Below the pieces are notes generated by a model. The model made no database searches and had not been told where the DNA came from. It worked only from the letters and a program-made list of their open reading frames with translations. From positions 1 to 32,123 of the forward strand of contig NZ_SNUA01000024.1 in NCBI RefSeq assembly GCF_004360225.1: a stretch of DNA of 32,123 nt, in the 5' to 3' direction. Source of the DNA: Alcanivorax sp. 24 (GTDB lineage Bacteria > Pseudomonadota > Gammaproteobacteria > Pseudomonadales > Alcanivoracaceae). The position numbers were made by a program, and so were the translations under genes. Positions 15,814-23,956 of the stretch are shown piece after piece (within the stretch, counting starts at the first letter, position 1; the number at the start of each line of letters is the position of its first letter).

Positions 15814-17721
15814 TCATAGAACCCGTCCGGGTCGCGCGACTTCGCCCTCGCGAATCAGCACGTCGCTGATTTCATCGAGAATGGCGGGGTCGTCGATGGT
15901 CGGCGGCAGAGGAAAGTCCTTGCCGTTGACCATCTTACGCAAAGCGGCACGCAAGGTCTTGCCGGAGCGGGTTTTCGGTAATCGCGGCACGATCAGGGCG
16001 CGACGGAAACACGCCACCGCGCCGACCTGGTCGCGAATCAGGGCGATCAGTTCCTGCTCCACCTGTTGTGGTGACTGCCCGACGCCGTCCTTGAGCACCA
16101 CCAGCCCCAGCGGCACCTCGCCCCGCAGTTCATCGTGGCGGCCGATCACCGCCGATTCCGCCACCGCCGGATGGGTGGCGATGTGCTCTTCCATGATGCC
16201 GGTGGAAAGCCGGTGACCGGCCACGTTGATGACGTCGTCGGTGCGGCCCATGATGTGCACGAAGCCGTCTTCGTCCAGGTAACCGCCATCGCCGGTGTGG
16301 TAATAGCCGGGATAGGTGCGTAAATAACTTTCCAGATAGCGTGGGTGGTCGTTCCAAAGCGTTTGCGCGCAGCCCGGCGGCAGCGGCAGGCGCAGCACGA
16401 TGTCCCCTTCCTGGTTGGGCGGCAGCGGCTGGCCGTCCTCGCCCAGCACTTCCACCAGGTAGCCGGGTACCGCCCGGTTGGTGGAGCCGTTGCGCACCTC
16501 CCGTTCGCCGAGGCCGGCGCAGGGGGCGGTCACCGGCCAGCCGGTTTCGGTCTGCCACCAGTGGTCGTACACCGGCCGCCCGGTGAGGTCGCTGAGCCAT
16601 TGGTAGGTGGGGGTATCCAGCTTTTCGCCGGCGACGAACAGATGCTTGAGCGTGTCGATCCGGTAGCGCTGGAACAACGTGCCTTCCGGATCCTCCTTGC
16701 GCATGGCCCGGAAGGCGGTGGGCGCGGCGAACAGACCATTGATGCCGTACTCTTCCACCAGCCGCCAGTAAGCACCGGCGTCCGGGGTCTTCACCGGTTT
16801 GCCCTCGAACATCACCGTGGTGCAGCCGCCCAGCAGCGGTGCGTAGACAATGAACGAGTGGCCCACCACCCAGCCCACGTCGGAACAGCCCCACCAGATT
16901 TCCCCGGCTTCCATGCCGTAGATGTTGCGCAGCGCGTAGAGCAGAGCGACGGCGTGGCCGCCGTGGTCGCGGACGATACCCTTGGGCTTACCGGTGGTGC
17001 CGGAGGTGTACATGATGTAAAGCGGGTGGTTGGCGTCGAGCGGCGCCGGCGGCGCCAGGTCACTGCCATCGACGGTGGCCCGCCAATCGAGAAATCCGTA
17101 CTGCCGCAGTTCCGCGGTTGCGGTTTCGCGCTGCAGTACCAGGACCTGATCGACGTGATGCCGGCATTGTCGCAGAGCGCCGTGAACCAGCGGTGTGTAG
17201 GGAATCACGCGATCGATCTCGATGCCGCAGGAAGCGGTCAGGATCACCTTGGGCCTGGCGTCGTCGATGCGCACCGCCAGTTCGTTGGCGGCGAAACCGC
17301 CGAACACCACGGAATGCACCGCGCCAATGCGGGCGCAGGCGAGCATGGCCATGGCCGCTTCCGGCACCATCGGCATATAGATCACCACCCCATCGCCGGC
17401 CGTGACGCCGAGACGGGTGAGCGCGCCGGCCAGCTCGGCCACCCGTTCCAACAGCTGGTTGTAAGTGTAACGCTGGCGGACGCCAGTGACCGGGGAATCG
17501 AAAATCAGTGCGTCCTGCTCGCCCCGGCCTTGTTCCACCTGATGGTCCAGGGCCAGATAGCAGGTGTTCAGGCGGCCATCGCTGAACCAGCGGTGAGTAC
17601 CGTCATCCAGGGTTTCCAGGATGCGCGTGGGCGGTCGGTACCAGGCCACGTCGCGGGCCTGCTCGGCCCAGAAGGTTTCCGGTTGTTGGCGGGCCTGCTG
17701 AAAGGCATTCCGATAGCTCAT
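15814..17721 (-). CDS. prpE: Propionyl-CoA synthetase (PrpE-type AMP-forming acyl-CoA synthetase)
   Basis: This 635-residue enzyme activates propionate (or a short acyl acid) with ATP and CoA through an acyl-adenylate. An N-terminal acetyl-CoA-synthetase cap region begins MSYRNAFQQA. The A3 P-loop is YTSGTTGKPKG (238-248), followed by the PrpE-like DHGGHAVALLYA and SDVGWVVGHSFIVYAPLL blocks. Later motifs are YDHWWQTETGWP, YHTGDGGYLDEDGF, GRTDDVINVAGHRLST and LPKTRSGKTLRAAL, with the catalytic lysine at about 588. The TIDDPAILDEI tail is also PrpE-like. ATG at 17721 has AAGGA upstream. The frame is open further but not homologous. No prpBCD genes are nearby, so it may be a stand-alone propionate or 3-hydroxyacid salvage enzyme. 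Confidence 0.9.
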   Translation of the reverse strand: MSYRNAFQQARQQPETFWAEQARDVAWYRPPTRILETLDDGTHRWFSDGRLNTCYLALDHQVEQGRGEQDALIFDSPVTGVRQRYTYNQLLERVAELAGALTRLGVTAGDGVVIYMPMVPEAAMAMLACARIGAVHSVVFGGFAANELAVRIDDARPKVILTASCGIEIDRVIPYTPLVHGALRQCRHHVDQVLVLQRETATAELRQYGFLDWRATVDGSDLAPPAPLDANHPLYIMYTSGTTGKPKGIVRDHGGHAVALLYALRNIYGMEAGEIWWGCSDVGWVVGHSFIVYAPLLGGCTTVMFEGKPVKTPDAGAYWRLVEEYGINGLFAAPTAFRAMRKEDPEGTLFQRYRIDTLKHLFVAGEKLDTPTYQWLSDLTGRPVYDHWWQTETGWPVTAPCAGLGEREVRNGSTNRAVPGYLVEVLGEDGQPLPPNQEGDIVLRLPLPPGCAQTLWNDHPRYLESYLRTYPGYYHTGDGGYLDEDGFVHIMGRTDDVINVAGHRLSTGIMEEHIATHPAVAESAVIGRHDELRGEVPLGLVVLKDGVGQSPQQVEQELIALIRDQVGAVACFRRALIVPRLPKTRSGKTLRAALRKMVNGKDFPLPPTIDDPAILDEISDVLIREGEVARPGRVL

Positions 17722-17863
17722 TTCCGATTCCTTGCCGTTTGTTGTTTTGTGGCGTGCGGAGGCGACGTCGGCACGCGGTACGGTTATCCAAGCATCGGAG
17801 CTGCCGGGATGCCAGTAGACGATGGTCGGTTTTTTGGCGGGCTGGACGTGAAAGCATCGCTTG

Positions 17864-17894
17864 CACGCAACACGCAACACGCAACACGCAACAC
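17864..17894. repeat. Heptamer repeat CACGCAA, four perfect copies
   Basis: CACGCAA occurs four times in a row (17864, 17871, 17878, 17885) and is followed by a partial CAC. Two copies of the same unit occur at about 14463. It is about 145 bases upstream of the prpE start. Copy number may vary between strains. Confidence 0.9.
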
Positions 17895-17909
17895 CGCTAA
17901 CACACTCCA

Positions 17910-17978
17910 TTCGCGGCCCAGGCCGCTCCCACAGCGACGCTGTAGCCCTCTTGTGGGAAGCGTGTGTACACGCGAATC
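17910..17978. repeat. REP pair upstream of prpE
   Basis: A forward REP (17910-17937, TTCGCGGCCCAGGCCGCTCC then CACAGCG) and a reversed REP (17952-17978, TGTGGGAAGCGTGTGTACAC then GCGAAT) face each other. Each has its own internal stem (GCGGCC/GGCCGC and GTGT/ACAC), with sequence differing between copies while the flanking core is kept. Confidence 0.8.
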
Positions 17979-18150
17979 GAGCCCGGCGCCCAACCCGCCA
18001 AAATGGATCGGGCAGCAGTGCCCACGAACCGCGCACCTGACCGGAATTAATGTCTCGAAAACCGGCTGGCAAGCCGGGCGGTTAGCGTGCCGACGTGTCA
18101 GCGAATTATGGGACGAGGGTATAGAGACCTTCCGGTAACCCCGGACTGGT

Positions 18151-18177
18151 CGTGGGAGCGGCTCACGAGCCGCGATT
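18151..18177. repeat. REP element of the second subfamily
   Basis: CGTGGGAGCGGCTCACGAGC followed by CGCGATT has arms GCGGCTC/GAGCCGC around AC. It belongs to the same subfamily as the hairpin after argG and the partial copy at 21549-21570. It lies 17 bases beyond the SDR stop codon and may help end that transcript. Confidence 0.75.
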
Positions 18178-18193
18178 GCCCGCCGTGCCGGAC

Positions 18194-18934
18194 CTAAACC
18201 ACCCCACCATTGGCGCGCAGCACCTGGCCATTGACCCAGCCGCCGTCGGCGCCGACCAGGAACGCCACGGTGCCGGCGATGTCCTCCGGCGTACCCAACC
18301 GTTCCATGGGGCTCAGTTTCGCCAGCCGTTCCACCAGTTCCTCCGATTTGCCATCCAGGAACAGATCGGTGGCGGTGGGGCCCGGGGCCACCGCATTGAC
18401 GGTGATGTCACGGCCGCGCAGTTCCTTGGCGAGAATGCCGGTGAGGGTTTCCACCGCTGCTTTGGTGGCGGCGTAAACGCCGTAGTTTTCCAGCTTCAGG
18501 CCCACCACGCTGGTGGAGAAATTGACAATGCGGCCGCCCTCGCGCAGGCGCCGCGATGCCTGGCGCAGGGTATTCAGGGTGCCCTTGAGGTTGATGGCGA
18601 TCTGGCTGTCCACCAGCTCGTCGTCGCCGTCGGCCAGGGGCGCCAGTTTGAGAATACCGGCGTTGTTGATCAGCACATCGACACCACCGAATGCGGCCTC
18701 GGTGGCATCGAACAGTTCCGCCACTGCCCGTGGGTCACTGACATCGGCCTTGACTGGCAAGGCGGTGCCGCCGGCTTGCTCGATCTTCGCCGCCAGGGCT
18801 TCCGCCGCCGGGGCGCTGGCGGCGTAGTTGATCACCACGGCATGGCCATCGGCGGCCAGGCGTTTGGCGATGGCGGCGCCAATGCCACGGGAAGCGCCGG
18901 TGACGATGGCGACGTTCTGGTGAGGAGCGGACAT
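18194..18934 (-). CDS. Short-chain dehydrogenase/reductase
   Basis: This 246-residue classical SDR is an NAD(P)-dependent oxidoreductase. The nucleotide-binding motif TGASRGIG is at residues 12-19. NNAG is at 90-93, the catalytic Ser lies near 140-142 (NFSTS), and Y154/K158 lie in YAATK. The C-terminal PGPTATDLFLDGKSEE loop is common in SDRs annotated as oxidoreductases of the FabG-like 3-oxoacyl group. ATG at 18934 has a good AGGAGA upstream, and the longer frame lacks support. The CCCTGTACAGGG palindrome about 50 bases upstream may be an operator. The gene looks monocistronic, and the substrate is unknown. Confidence 0.93.
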   Translation of the reverse strand: MSAPHQNVAIVTGASRGIGAAIAKRLAADGHAVVINYAASAPAAEALAAKIEQAGGTALPVKADVSDPRAVAELFDATEAAFGGVDVLINNAGILKLAPLADGDDELVDSQIAINLKGTLNTLRQASRRLREGGRIVNFSTSVVGLKLENYGVYAATKAAVETLTGILAKELRGRDITVNAVAPGPTATDLFLDGKSEELVERLAKLSPMERLGTPEDIAGTVAFLVGADGGWVNGQVLRANGGVV

Positions 18935-18982
18935 ACAGGTTCTCCTTGGTCGGTTTATGCGGGAAACCGGAACACCATACAC

Positions 18983-18994
18983 CCCTGTACAGGG
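18983..18994. promoter_or_regulatory. Palindrome upstream of the SDR gene
   Basis: CCCTGTACAGGG is a perfect 12-base palindrome within CACCCCTGTACAGGGTG. It is centred about 54 bases before the SDR start codon in the short gap to rhlE, where an operator would sit. The regulator is not identifiable from this window. Confidence 0.5.
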
Positions 18995-19117
18995 TGAATA
19001 ATCAGGAGAAATCCGATATCACTGTTCGTCAATCATGAACAAAAAGAGAAGATGGAAAGCGCGAAGGCAGGGAACTCTGCTGCCCCACGATGCTGTGAGG
19101 TATCGGTGGACGTCGTA

Positions 19118-19187
19118 TTCGCTGCCAAGGCGGTTTCCCACGGAGAAAACTACAGCGCCGCCGTGGGCGTTGCCTTGGCGGCGAATT
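19118..19187. repeat. REP pair downstream of rhlE
   Basis: A forward REP (19118-19143, TTCGCTGCCAAGGCGGTTTC then CCACGG) is followed by a reversed REP (19157-19187, GCCGCCGTGGGCGTTGCCTT then GGCGGCGAATT). It lies between the rhlE stop and the SDR promoter region, so it may insulate or terminate rhlE transcription. Confidence 0.75.
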
Positions 19188-19212
19188 TGAGGCGCCGCGG
19201 GCGCGGGTTCGA

Positions 19213-20562
19213 TCAGCCGCGGCTGGCGCGGTTGCCGCCATTGCCGCCGCGCTGGCCACCGCCACCACGGCGACGCCGGCGCGGTGCCGGCTTGCCGTCG
19301 GCATCGCGGGGCGCGGAGCGGCGCTGGCCACCGCCTTTGTTGGCAGGGGCATTCCCTGAACGGGAGCCGGGGCGGGAACCATTGGGACGGGAGCGCGGTT
19401 CCCGATCATCGGGGATATCGGCCACCGCCGGCGGTTCGAAGTTGCTCACCTGGCGGCGTTCGATCGGCTGTTTGATCAGTCGTTCGATACCTTTGAGCAG
19501 TTTCTGATCCTCGCCGCTGACCAGTGACACTGCTTCACCGTCGGCGCCGGCGCGGCCGGTACGGCCGATCCGGTGCACGTAGTCCTCGGCCACGTTGGGC
19601 AGGTCGAAGTTCACCACCTGCGGCAGCTGATCGATGTCCAGGCCGCGGGCGGCGATATCGGTGGCCACCAGAGCGCGCACATCGCCGCTCTTGAAGCCGG
19701 CCAGGGCGCGGGTGCGGGCATTCTGGCTTTTATTGCCGTGGATCGCGGCGGCTTCGATGCCGGCGTTTTCCAGCTGTTTGGCCAGGCGGTTGGCACCGTG
19801 CTTGGTGCGTGTGAACACCAGCACCTGGAACCATTGCTGATCGCCGATCAGATGGGTGAGCAACGCCGCCTTGTGCCGTTTGTCCACGGTCACCACCCAT
19901 TGACGCACCCGCTCGGCGGTACTGTTGCGCGGGCTGACGTCGATTTCCTTGGGATTGCGCACCAGGGTCTTCGCCAGCGTGCGGATTTCATTGGAGAAGG
20001 TGGCGGAGAACATCAGGGTCTGCCGCTGCTTCGGCAACAGTCGCAGTACCTTGCGGATGTCGTGGATGAAGCCCATGTCGAGCATCCGGTCCGCTTCATC
20101 CAGCACCAGGATTTCCAGTTGGTCGAAGGACATCGCCTTTTGCTGATACAGGTCCAGCAGCCGTCCTGGGGTGGCCACCAGCACGTCCACGCCGCCGCGC
20201 AGACGGTTGATCTGCGGGTTGATGTTGACGCCGCCAAACACCACGGCGGAGCGCAGCGCGGGCAGGTATTTTCCGTACTCGACCACGCTTTCACCGACCT
20301 GGGCGGCCAGTTCACGGGTGGGCGTCAGGACCAGCGCCCGCACCTGACGGCTGCCGGCCGGCTTGCCCGGCTCCAGCCGTTGCAGCAGTGGCAGGGTAAA
20401 ACCGGCGGTCTTGCCGGTACCGGTCTGGGCGGCGGCCATTACGTCACCGCCCTCCAGAACCGAAGGAATGGCTTGGGCCTGAATCGGCGAGGGGCGGTCG
20501 TAGCCCTGTTCGGACACGGCACGCAAAAGGGGATCGATCAATCCGAGGGACTGGAAATCCAT
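19213..20562 (-). CDS. rhlE: DEAD-box RNA helicase RhlE
   Basis: This 449-residue ATP-dependent RNA helicase of the RhlE group acts in ribosome assembly and RNA turnover. The Q motif is near residues 20-30 ([13 protein letters not shown]). Walker A is AAQTGTGKT (44-52), DEAD is at 155-158, SAT at 186-188 and HRIGRTGR at about 335. A C-terminal tail from about 380 is rich in Arg, Gly, Pro and Asn ([16 protein letters not shown]), as in other RhlE proteins, and probably binds RNA. The ATG at 20562 has only a weak GAAG-type ribosome-binding site. The methyltransferase gene lies 168 bases upstream on the same strand. Confidence 0.96.
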   Translation of the reverse strand: MDFQSLGLIDPLLRAVSEQGYDRPSPIQAQAIPSVLEGGDVMAAAQTGTGKTAGFTLPLLQRLEPGKPAGSRQVRALVLTPTRELAAQVGESVVEYGKYLPALRSAVVFGGVNINPQINRLRGGVDVLVATPGRLLDLYQQKAMSFDQLEILVLDEADRMLDMGFIHDIRKVLRLLPKQRQTLMFSATFSNEIRTLAKTLVRNPKEIDVSPRNSTAERVRQWVVTVDKRHKAALLTHLIGDQQWFQVLVFTRTKHGANRLAKQLENAGIEAAAIHGNKSQNARTRALAGFKSGDVRALVATDIAARGLDIDQLPQVVNFDLPNVAEDYVHRIGRTGRAGADGEAVSLVSGEDQKLLKGIERLIKQPIERRQVSNFEPPAVADIPDDREPRSRPNGSRPGSRSGNAPANKGGGQRRSAPRDADGKPAPRRRRRGGGGQRGGNGGNRASRG

Positions 20563-20730
20563 AGGGGGTATCTTCGGCGTTAAGGAAGGGAAGCAATAAA
20601 GGCGCGAAGGTTACCTGATTGGCGCCGGGGGCACGAGGACTTTATCTCTTGCGGGCCATGGAGAAGGCCCATGGAGAGCGGTATTGACACATTTTTACGG
20701 TCGGGGGCGGAGGAACAGGCCGCGACGGGA

Positions 20731-21354
20731 TCAGCCGGGGCGTGGTCTGGCCGGGCCTTCCAGTACCTGACTGGCGAAGGCTGGCAGGCCGGCATGGCGG
20801 TAACGGTGGGTCTGGGTAAGATCGAAACCGGCATCGCGGAGGATATCAGGGGTCGCTCGGTTGAGGTGACAGCCGCACGCCAAATGCTTCCATAACGGCG
20901 TCAGACGATTTTGCCAGCGTTGCGTGCGGGAATTGGGGCTGGCGATGTGCTCCAGAACCAATAACTGACCTGTATCAGACATCACCCGCCGCATTTCCCG
21001 GGCGGCCAGTTCAGGATCGGGGATGGTGCACAGCACCAGGCACGCGACCACGGTGTCAAAGTGTTGGTCCGGGTAGGGCAATCGCCGTGCATCACCGGCC
21101 AGCAAGAGGATGCGTTCAGGGTGGCGGCCGTTGTCAGCTTGCCGGCGGGCCCGGTTGAGTAACGGGAGGCTCGGTTCCAGGCCGTGGATTTCAGTGGCCT
21201 GATCACTGTAGAACGGCAGATTGGCGCCATTGCCGACGCCGATTTCCAGGACCCGCCCGCGAGCGGCGGCAATCAAGCGTTGGCGATCGCGATGGAAAGG
21301 GCGTGTCCCCAGGTCCAGCAGGGGCGGAAAAATGTAGTCACTGTAGAACCCCAT
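20731..21354 (-). CDS. Class I SAM-dependent methyltransferase
   Basis: This 207-residue methyltransferase begins MGFYSDYIFPPLLDLG. The AdoMet-binding motif I is VLEIGVGNGANLPFY (about 35-49), the acidic post-I segment is IHGLEPS, and motif IV-like sequence is FDTVVACLVLCTIPD. The N-terminus and size resemble a bacterial group related to METTL7/UbiE-like enzymes. The acceptor is unknown and could be a lipid, quinone or small thiol. ATG at 21354 matches the family start. The open frame beyond it runs into a REP element and is not coding. No good Shine-Dalgarno sequence precedes the ATG. Confidence 0.85.
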   Translation of the reverse strand: MGFYSDYIFPPLLDLGTRPFHRDRQRLIAAARGRVLEIGVGNGANLPFYSDQATEIHGLEPSLPLLNRARRQADNGRHPERILLLAGDARRLPYPDQHFDTVVACLVLCTIPDPELAAREMRRVMSDTGQLLVLEHIASPNSRTQRWQNRLTPLWKHLACGCHLNRATPDILRDAGFDLTQTHRYRHAGLPAFASQVLEGPARPRPG

Positions 21355-21416
21355 GGCGTGGGCCTGTTTGTTGTTATCGGCCCATGCTTGGCCAAGCGGG
21401 GACGGGAAGTCAAGCC

Positions 21417-21505
21417 GGCACACTGATTCGCTGGCAAGCCAGCCTCCCACAGCGGCTCCGCGGCCCTCTCTGTGGGAAGCGAGCTTGCTCGCGAATCAGT
21501 GTGCC
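21417..21505. repeat. REP pair with 15-bp perfect terminal inverted repeats
   Basis: GGCACACTGATTCGC (21417-21431) and GCGAATCAGTGTGCC (21491-21505) are exact inverted ends of an 89-base element. Inside are a forward REP (to about 21454, with CTGGCAAGCCAG) and a reversed REP (from 21471, TGTGGGAAGCGAGCTTGCTC). Its precise long ends give it the form of a small non-autonomous mobile unit. It lies 63 bases before the methyltransferase start. Confidence 0.85.
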
Positions 21506-21548
21506 AACGGTTGCGTGTAAACGGATGTTCCACAACTGTAGGGTACCA

Positions 21549-21570
21549 GTGGCTCACGAGCCGCGATTTG
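21549..21570. repeat. Partial REP of the second subfamily
   Basis: GTGGCTCACGAGCCGCGATT repeats the core of the element at 18151 but lacks the GTGGGAGC end. It lies directly after the metallophosphoesterase stop codon (minus strand), where it could form part of a transcription stop. Confidence 0.55.
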
Positions 21571-21580
21571 TCTCAAAACG

Positions 21581-23542
21581 TTAGCGGCTGATCAGCGCCA
21601 GCTCCGCATCCTGTTGCAGTACCGCCCACCAGCGCCGGCCGTGGTCGGCGTCGAAGCCCACCAGGGGCTGATCGGCGCAGGCGTCCGGACGGTTTGGCTG
21701 CGTGCTCAGGAAGGCGCTGTCGAACGGTTGTTGTACCACGCAGTCGGTGTCAGCAATGGCCTGCCAGCCGTCGGCGGTGCGCCACGCCAGAGTGTGGCTG
21801 TCGGTGTCCAGGCCTTCGCTGGCGTCGAAGGTCAGCGCATAGGCGTCGGACACGGCGGTGGTCAGATCCCAGGCTTTGCTGGCGGTGGCTGGCAGGGTAT
21901 GAGGCTGCTTGGCGGTGCCATCGGGCTGGCTGCCGGGCAGGCCAACCATGCTTTCGATGTCCTTCACCGCGCCGTAGGCGCTGGAGTAGGTGCCGGTCTG
22001 GTTCTGAGTGCCGCTGACGATGAGAATGTCCGAAGCGGTATCCGAATCGCCCTGTTGCCAGCTCATGGTCACCAGCTCTTTGAGATCGATGGTGGTTTCG
22101 GGAATTTCCACTTCGCTTTCGTTAAGCGCGACCAGGCGCTGGTTGCCGTTGAGGTTGGGGGTCCAGGATTCGTGGTACTGGAACAGGAACTGGTAGCCCA
22201 GGCGCATCAGGTCGGTGACGGTTTCGGCGCGGCTGAAGCCGGGGGTCACGCCCATGTCGCGGGTACGGCTTTCGACCCGGTTAAAAGTGTTGTTGGTGCC
22301 GGCCACCATGCGCGCCACGCTGCCGTCGTCGCCAGTGCAGTCGTTGCTGATGTAGCTGGCGTCCAGGTACATCACCGGGCGGGTGCCTTCGGGAATGGAG
22401 TTGGGGTAGACCAGCCGTTCGCAGCGGTTCTTGGTGCGTGAAAAGCGATCCATCAGTTTCCATTGCGGGTCGGCCAGTTCTTTGACGCCGTCTTCGTTGC
22501 TGCCGATGGTGTGTTCGACGTACCAGGACTCATAGTCGACCCGGTCGCCCTGGAAGGTGAGCACCGAGGCGTTGGCGTCATAGGCCGGGGAACCGTTATC
22601 CATGGTATTCATCTTTTGCTGCACGACACGCTGCACCAGTTCCCGCTCACCGTAGCGGAATTCATAGCCTTTATAGGAGGCGTTGCCGGACATGATCTGG
22701 GTGTACTGCGGCAGACGGTAGTTGCCGTCGGCGGTGGTCCAGGATGAAGGATCAACCCAGATCGGCGCGGTGATCACGGAGCGTTGATACATGTGTTCGT
22801 GGCCCTGCACCCAGAGCACATCATAGCGTGCGAAGAAGGCGCGGATGTCGTCCCACATGTCCATCAGGGCGTTATCTCCTTTGGTGCCCTCCACGATCAT
22901 CTCGCGGGTTTCGCCGTACTTGGCACCGATCAGGCCGTCGTGGCTGGCGATCACCAAGTGGTCGAATTTGCCTTCGTTGGCGGCCACTTCCTGCTTGATC
23001 CATTGAAAGGCGATGGGCAGGTTGTAGTACTTGAGCAGGATGATCATCACATTGTCGCGGATCACGTAGTAGTTCAGGTACTGGGCGCCGGCCATGTGCA
23101 CCGCATCCTCGGGGATGTAGTGCTTCATGTTCTCGATCCATTCCACCGAGTAGGCGTAGCTGTCTTCGTGGTTGCCCATCAGTGGCAGGAATTCGATGCC
23201 GGCGTCACGGTAGCCTTCCGCCACCGAGGTCCATTGCTCGAACTCGCGGGTGGTGCCGTGGTCGGTGAGGTCGCCCACCGGGATCACGATGTCCACACCC
23301 AGTTCCTGTTCCTTGTCGAGCACCGCTTTCATCGGGTGCATGGAAACGTTGTCGCCGCCGCCCTGGGTATCGGGCAACAGACCAATGCGCAGGGTGGAAA
23401 CCGGTGTCGGCGTGGGTGTTTCGCCGCCGTCGCCGGGATCGGTGGGTGGCGCGCCGGAATCGGATGAGGACGAAGAACCGCCGCAGGCGGACAACAAGCC
23501 GCCGAGCAGCACCGCGTACAGCGGTAATGCCGTGAATCGCAT
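21581..23542 (-). CDS. Lipoprotein metallophosphoesterase with a long C-terminal region
   Basis: This 653-residue secreted lipoprotein has the lipobox LLSAC with Cys20 as the lipidation site, then a Ser/Gly/Pro/Thr linker (about 21-48). The calcineurin-like metallophosphoesterase domain spans about 50-290: LLPDTQ (first Asp), VGDLTDHG, LMGNHED, IASHDG and QGHEHMYQ supply the two-metal site. The remaining residues (about 300-653) carry several cysteines and match no domain I can name. The substrate could be a phosphomonoester or phosphodiester at the cell surface, or a nucleotide. The gene stands alone with a palindrome about 165 bases upstream. Its stop is followed by a partial REP. Confidence 0.87.
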   Translation of the reverse strand: MRFTALPLYAVLLGGLLSACGGSSSSSDSGAPPTDPGDGGETPTPTPVSTLRIGLLPDTQGGGDNVSMHPMKAVLDKEQELGVDIVIPVGDLTDHGTTREFEQWTSVAEGYRDAGIEFLPLMGNHEDSYAYSVEWIENMKHYIPEDAVHMAGAQYLNYYVIRDNVMIILLKYYNLPIAFQWIKQEVAANEGKFDHLVIASHDGLIGAKYGETREMIVEGTKGDNALMDMWDDIRAFFARYDVLWVQGHEHMYQRSVITAPIWVDPSSWTTADGNYRLPQYTQIMSGNASYKGYEFRYGERELVQRVVQQKMNTMDNGSPAYDANASVLTFQGDRVDYESWYVEHTIGSNEDGVKELADPQWKLMDRFSRTKNRCERLVYPNSIPEGTRPVMYLDASYISNDCTGDDGSVARMVAGTNNTFNRVESRTRDMGVTPGFSRAETVTDLMRLGYQFLFQYHESWTPNLNGNQRLVALNESEVEIPETTIDLKELVTMSWQQGDSDTASDILIVSGTQNQTGTYSSAYGAVKDIESMVGLPGSQPDGTAKQPHTLPATASKAWDLTTAVSDAYALTFDASEGLDTDSHTLAWRTADGWQAIADTDCVVQQPFDSAFLSTQPNRPDACADQPLVGFDADHGRRWWAVLQQDAELALISR

Positions 23543-23704
23543 GATGTGAACCCCCAGTTTGGTATTGGTATGCCCGGGTGCATCCCATCACGCGCCTTGC
23601 TTCGCGCTTCTCCGCGACGGCGGAGGCGGGGTATGGAACCCGGGTCGGGAGCGGGCGGGCTCCCTGAGCGCTGCTTATGCTGGACAATGGATGTGATGAT
23701 TCGG

Positions 23705-23720
23705 CGTCATTGAAATGACG
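23705..23720. promoter_or_regulatory. Palindrome upstream of the metallophosphoesterase
   Basis: CGTCATT and AATGACG are perfect 7-base inverted arms around GA. The site is about 165 bases before the start codon, far for a classic operator unless the leader is long. The surrounding DNA is AT-richer than average. Confidence 0.4.
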
Positions 23721-23806
23721 GTTTGATGATCCGTGCTGTCCCCCGGTTGAGCCCGCTCTCTGAGACGCGACACGTCGGTCGGCCTTGGAGGTATGAATTC
23801 AGAGCT

Positions 23807-23937
23807 GCTACGAAGCCGCTGTGGGAGCCCGCCTGCTGGCGAATCTTTTGGGCTTGGCGATTCCGTTCGCTTGCAGCGGTCCGCCGCCCGGACAAAGCTC
23901 CTACAGCAGCTTCGTAGTCTCCCTGTGGGAGATGCAT
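23807..23937. repeat. REP cluster downstream of recQ
   Basis: A reversed REP (23807-23845, GCTACGAAGCCGCTGTGGGA and CTGGCGAAT), a forward degenerate REP (from 23866, TTCGCTTGCAGCGG to CTCCTACAGCAGCTTCGTAG) and a reversed fragment (CTGTGGGAG, 23922-23931) lie together. The outer CTACGAAGC and GCTTCGTAG are inverted copies that would fold the element into one large hairpin. Confidence 0.7.
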
Positions 23938-23956
23938 CAGCGGACGAAGCGGACCG

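Larger units (their letters stand above)
17722..18193. other. 472-base intergenic region upstream of prpE
   Basis: This gap between prpE and the SDR gene holds a heptamer tract (17864-17894), a REP pair (17910-17978) and a REP of the second subfamily (18151-18177). The sequence from 18060 to 18105 (GCTGGCAAGCCGGG and GTTAGCGTGCC) weakly resembles the segment near 14605, suggesting another degenerate repeat. The prpE promoter should be near 17722-17860, but I see no convincing hexamers. Confidence 0.7.
23543..23956. other. 414-base intergenic region upstream of the metallophosphoesterase
   Basis: It holds the promoter side of the metallophosphoesterase gene, with a CGTCATT/AATGACG palindrome (23705-23720), and a cluster of REP pieces (23807-23937) next to the recQ stop codon. 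I see no gene or RNA in it. Confidence 0.75.

Noticed and set aside
16345-18138. 597-codon plus-strand frame opposite prpE
   Set aside because: It is a low-complexity shadow of a well-matched acyl-CoA synthetase, and it continues into REP and heptamer repeats.
19573-20583. 336-codon plus-strand frame opposite rhlE
   Set aside because: It is antisense to all helicase motifs of rhlE, with a His/Gln/Gly-rich composition typical of shadows.
20684-20689. Consensus TTGACA on the plus strand upstream of rhlE
   Set aside because: No -10 hexamer follows at a suitable distance, and no plus-strand gene lies downstream.
21355-21450. 32-residue N-terminal extension of the methyltransferase
   Set aside because: It begins with GTG inside a REP element. 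The conserved start is MGFYSDY at 21354.
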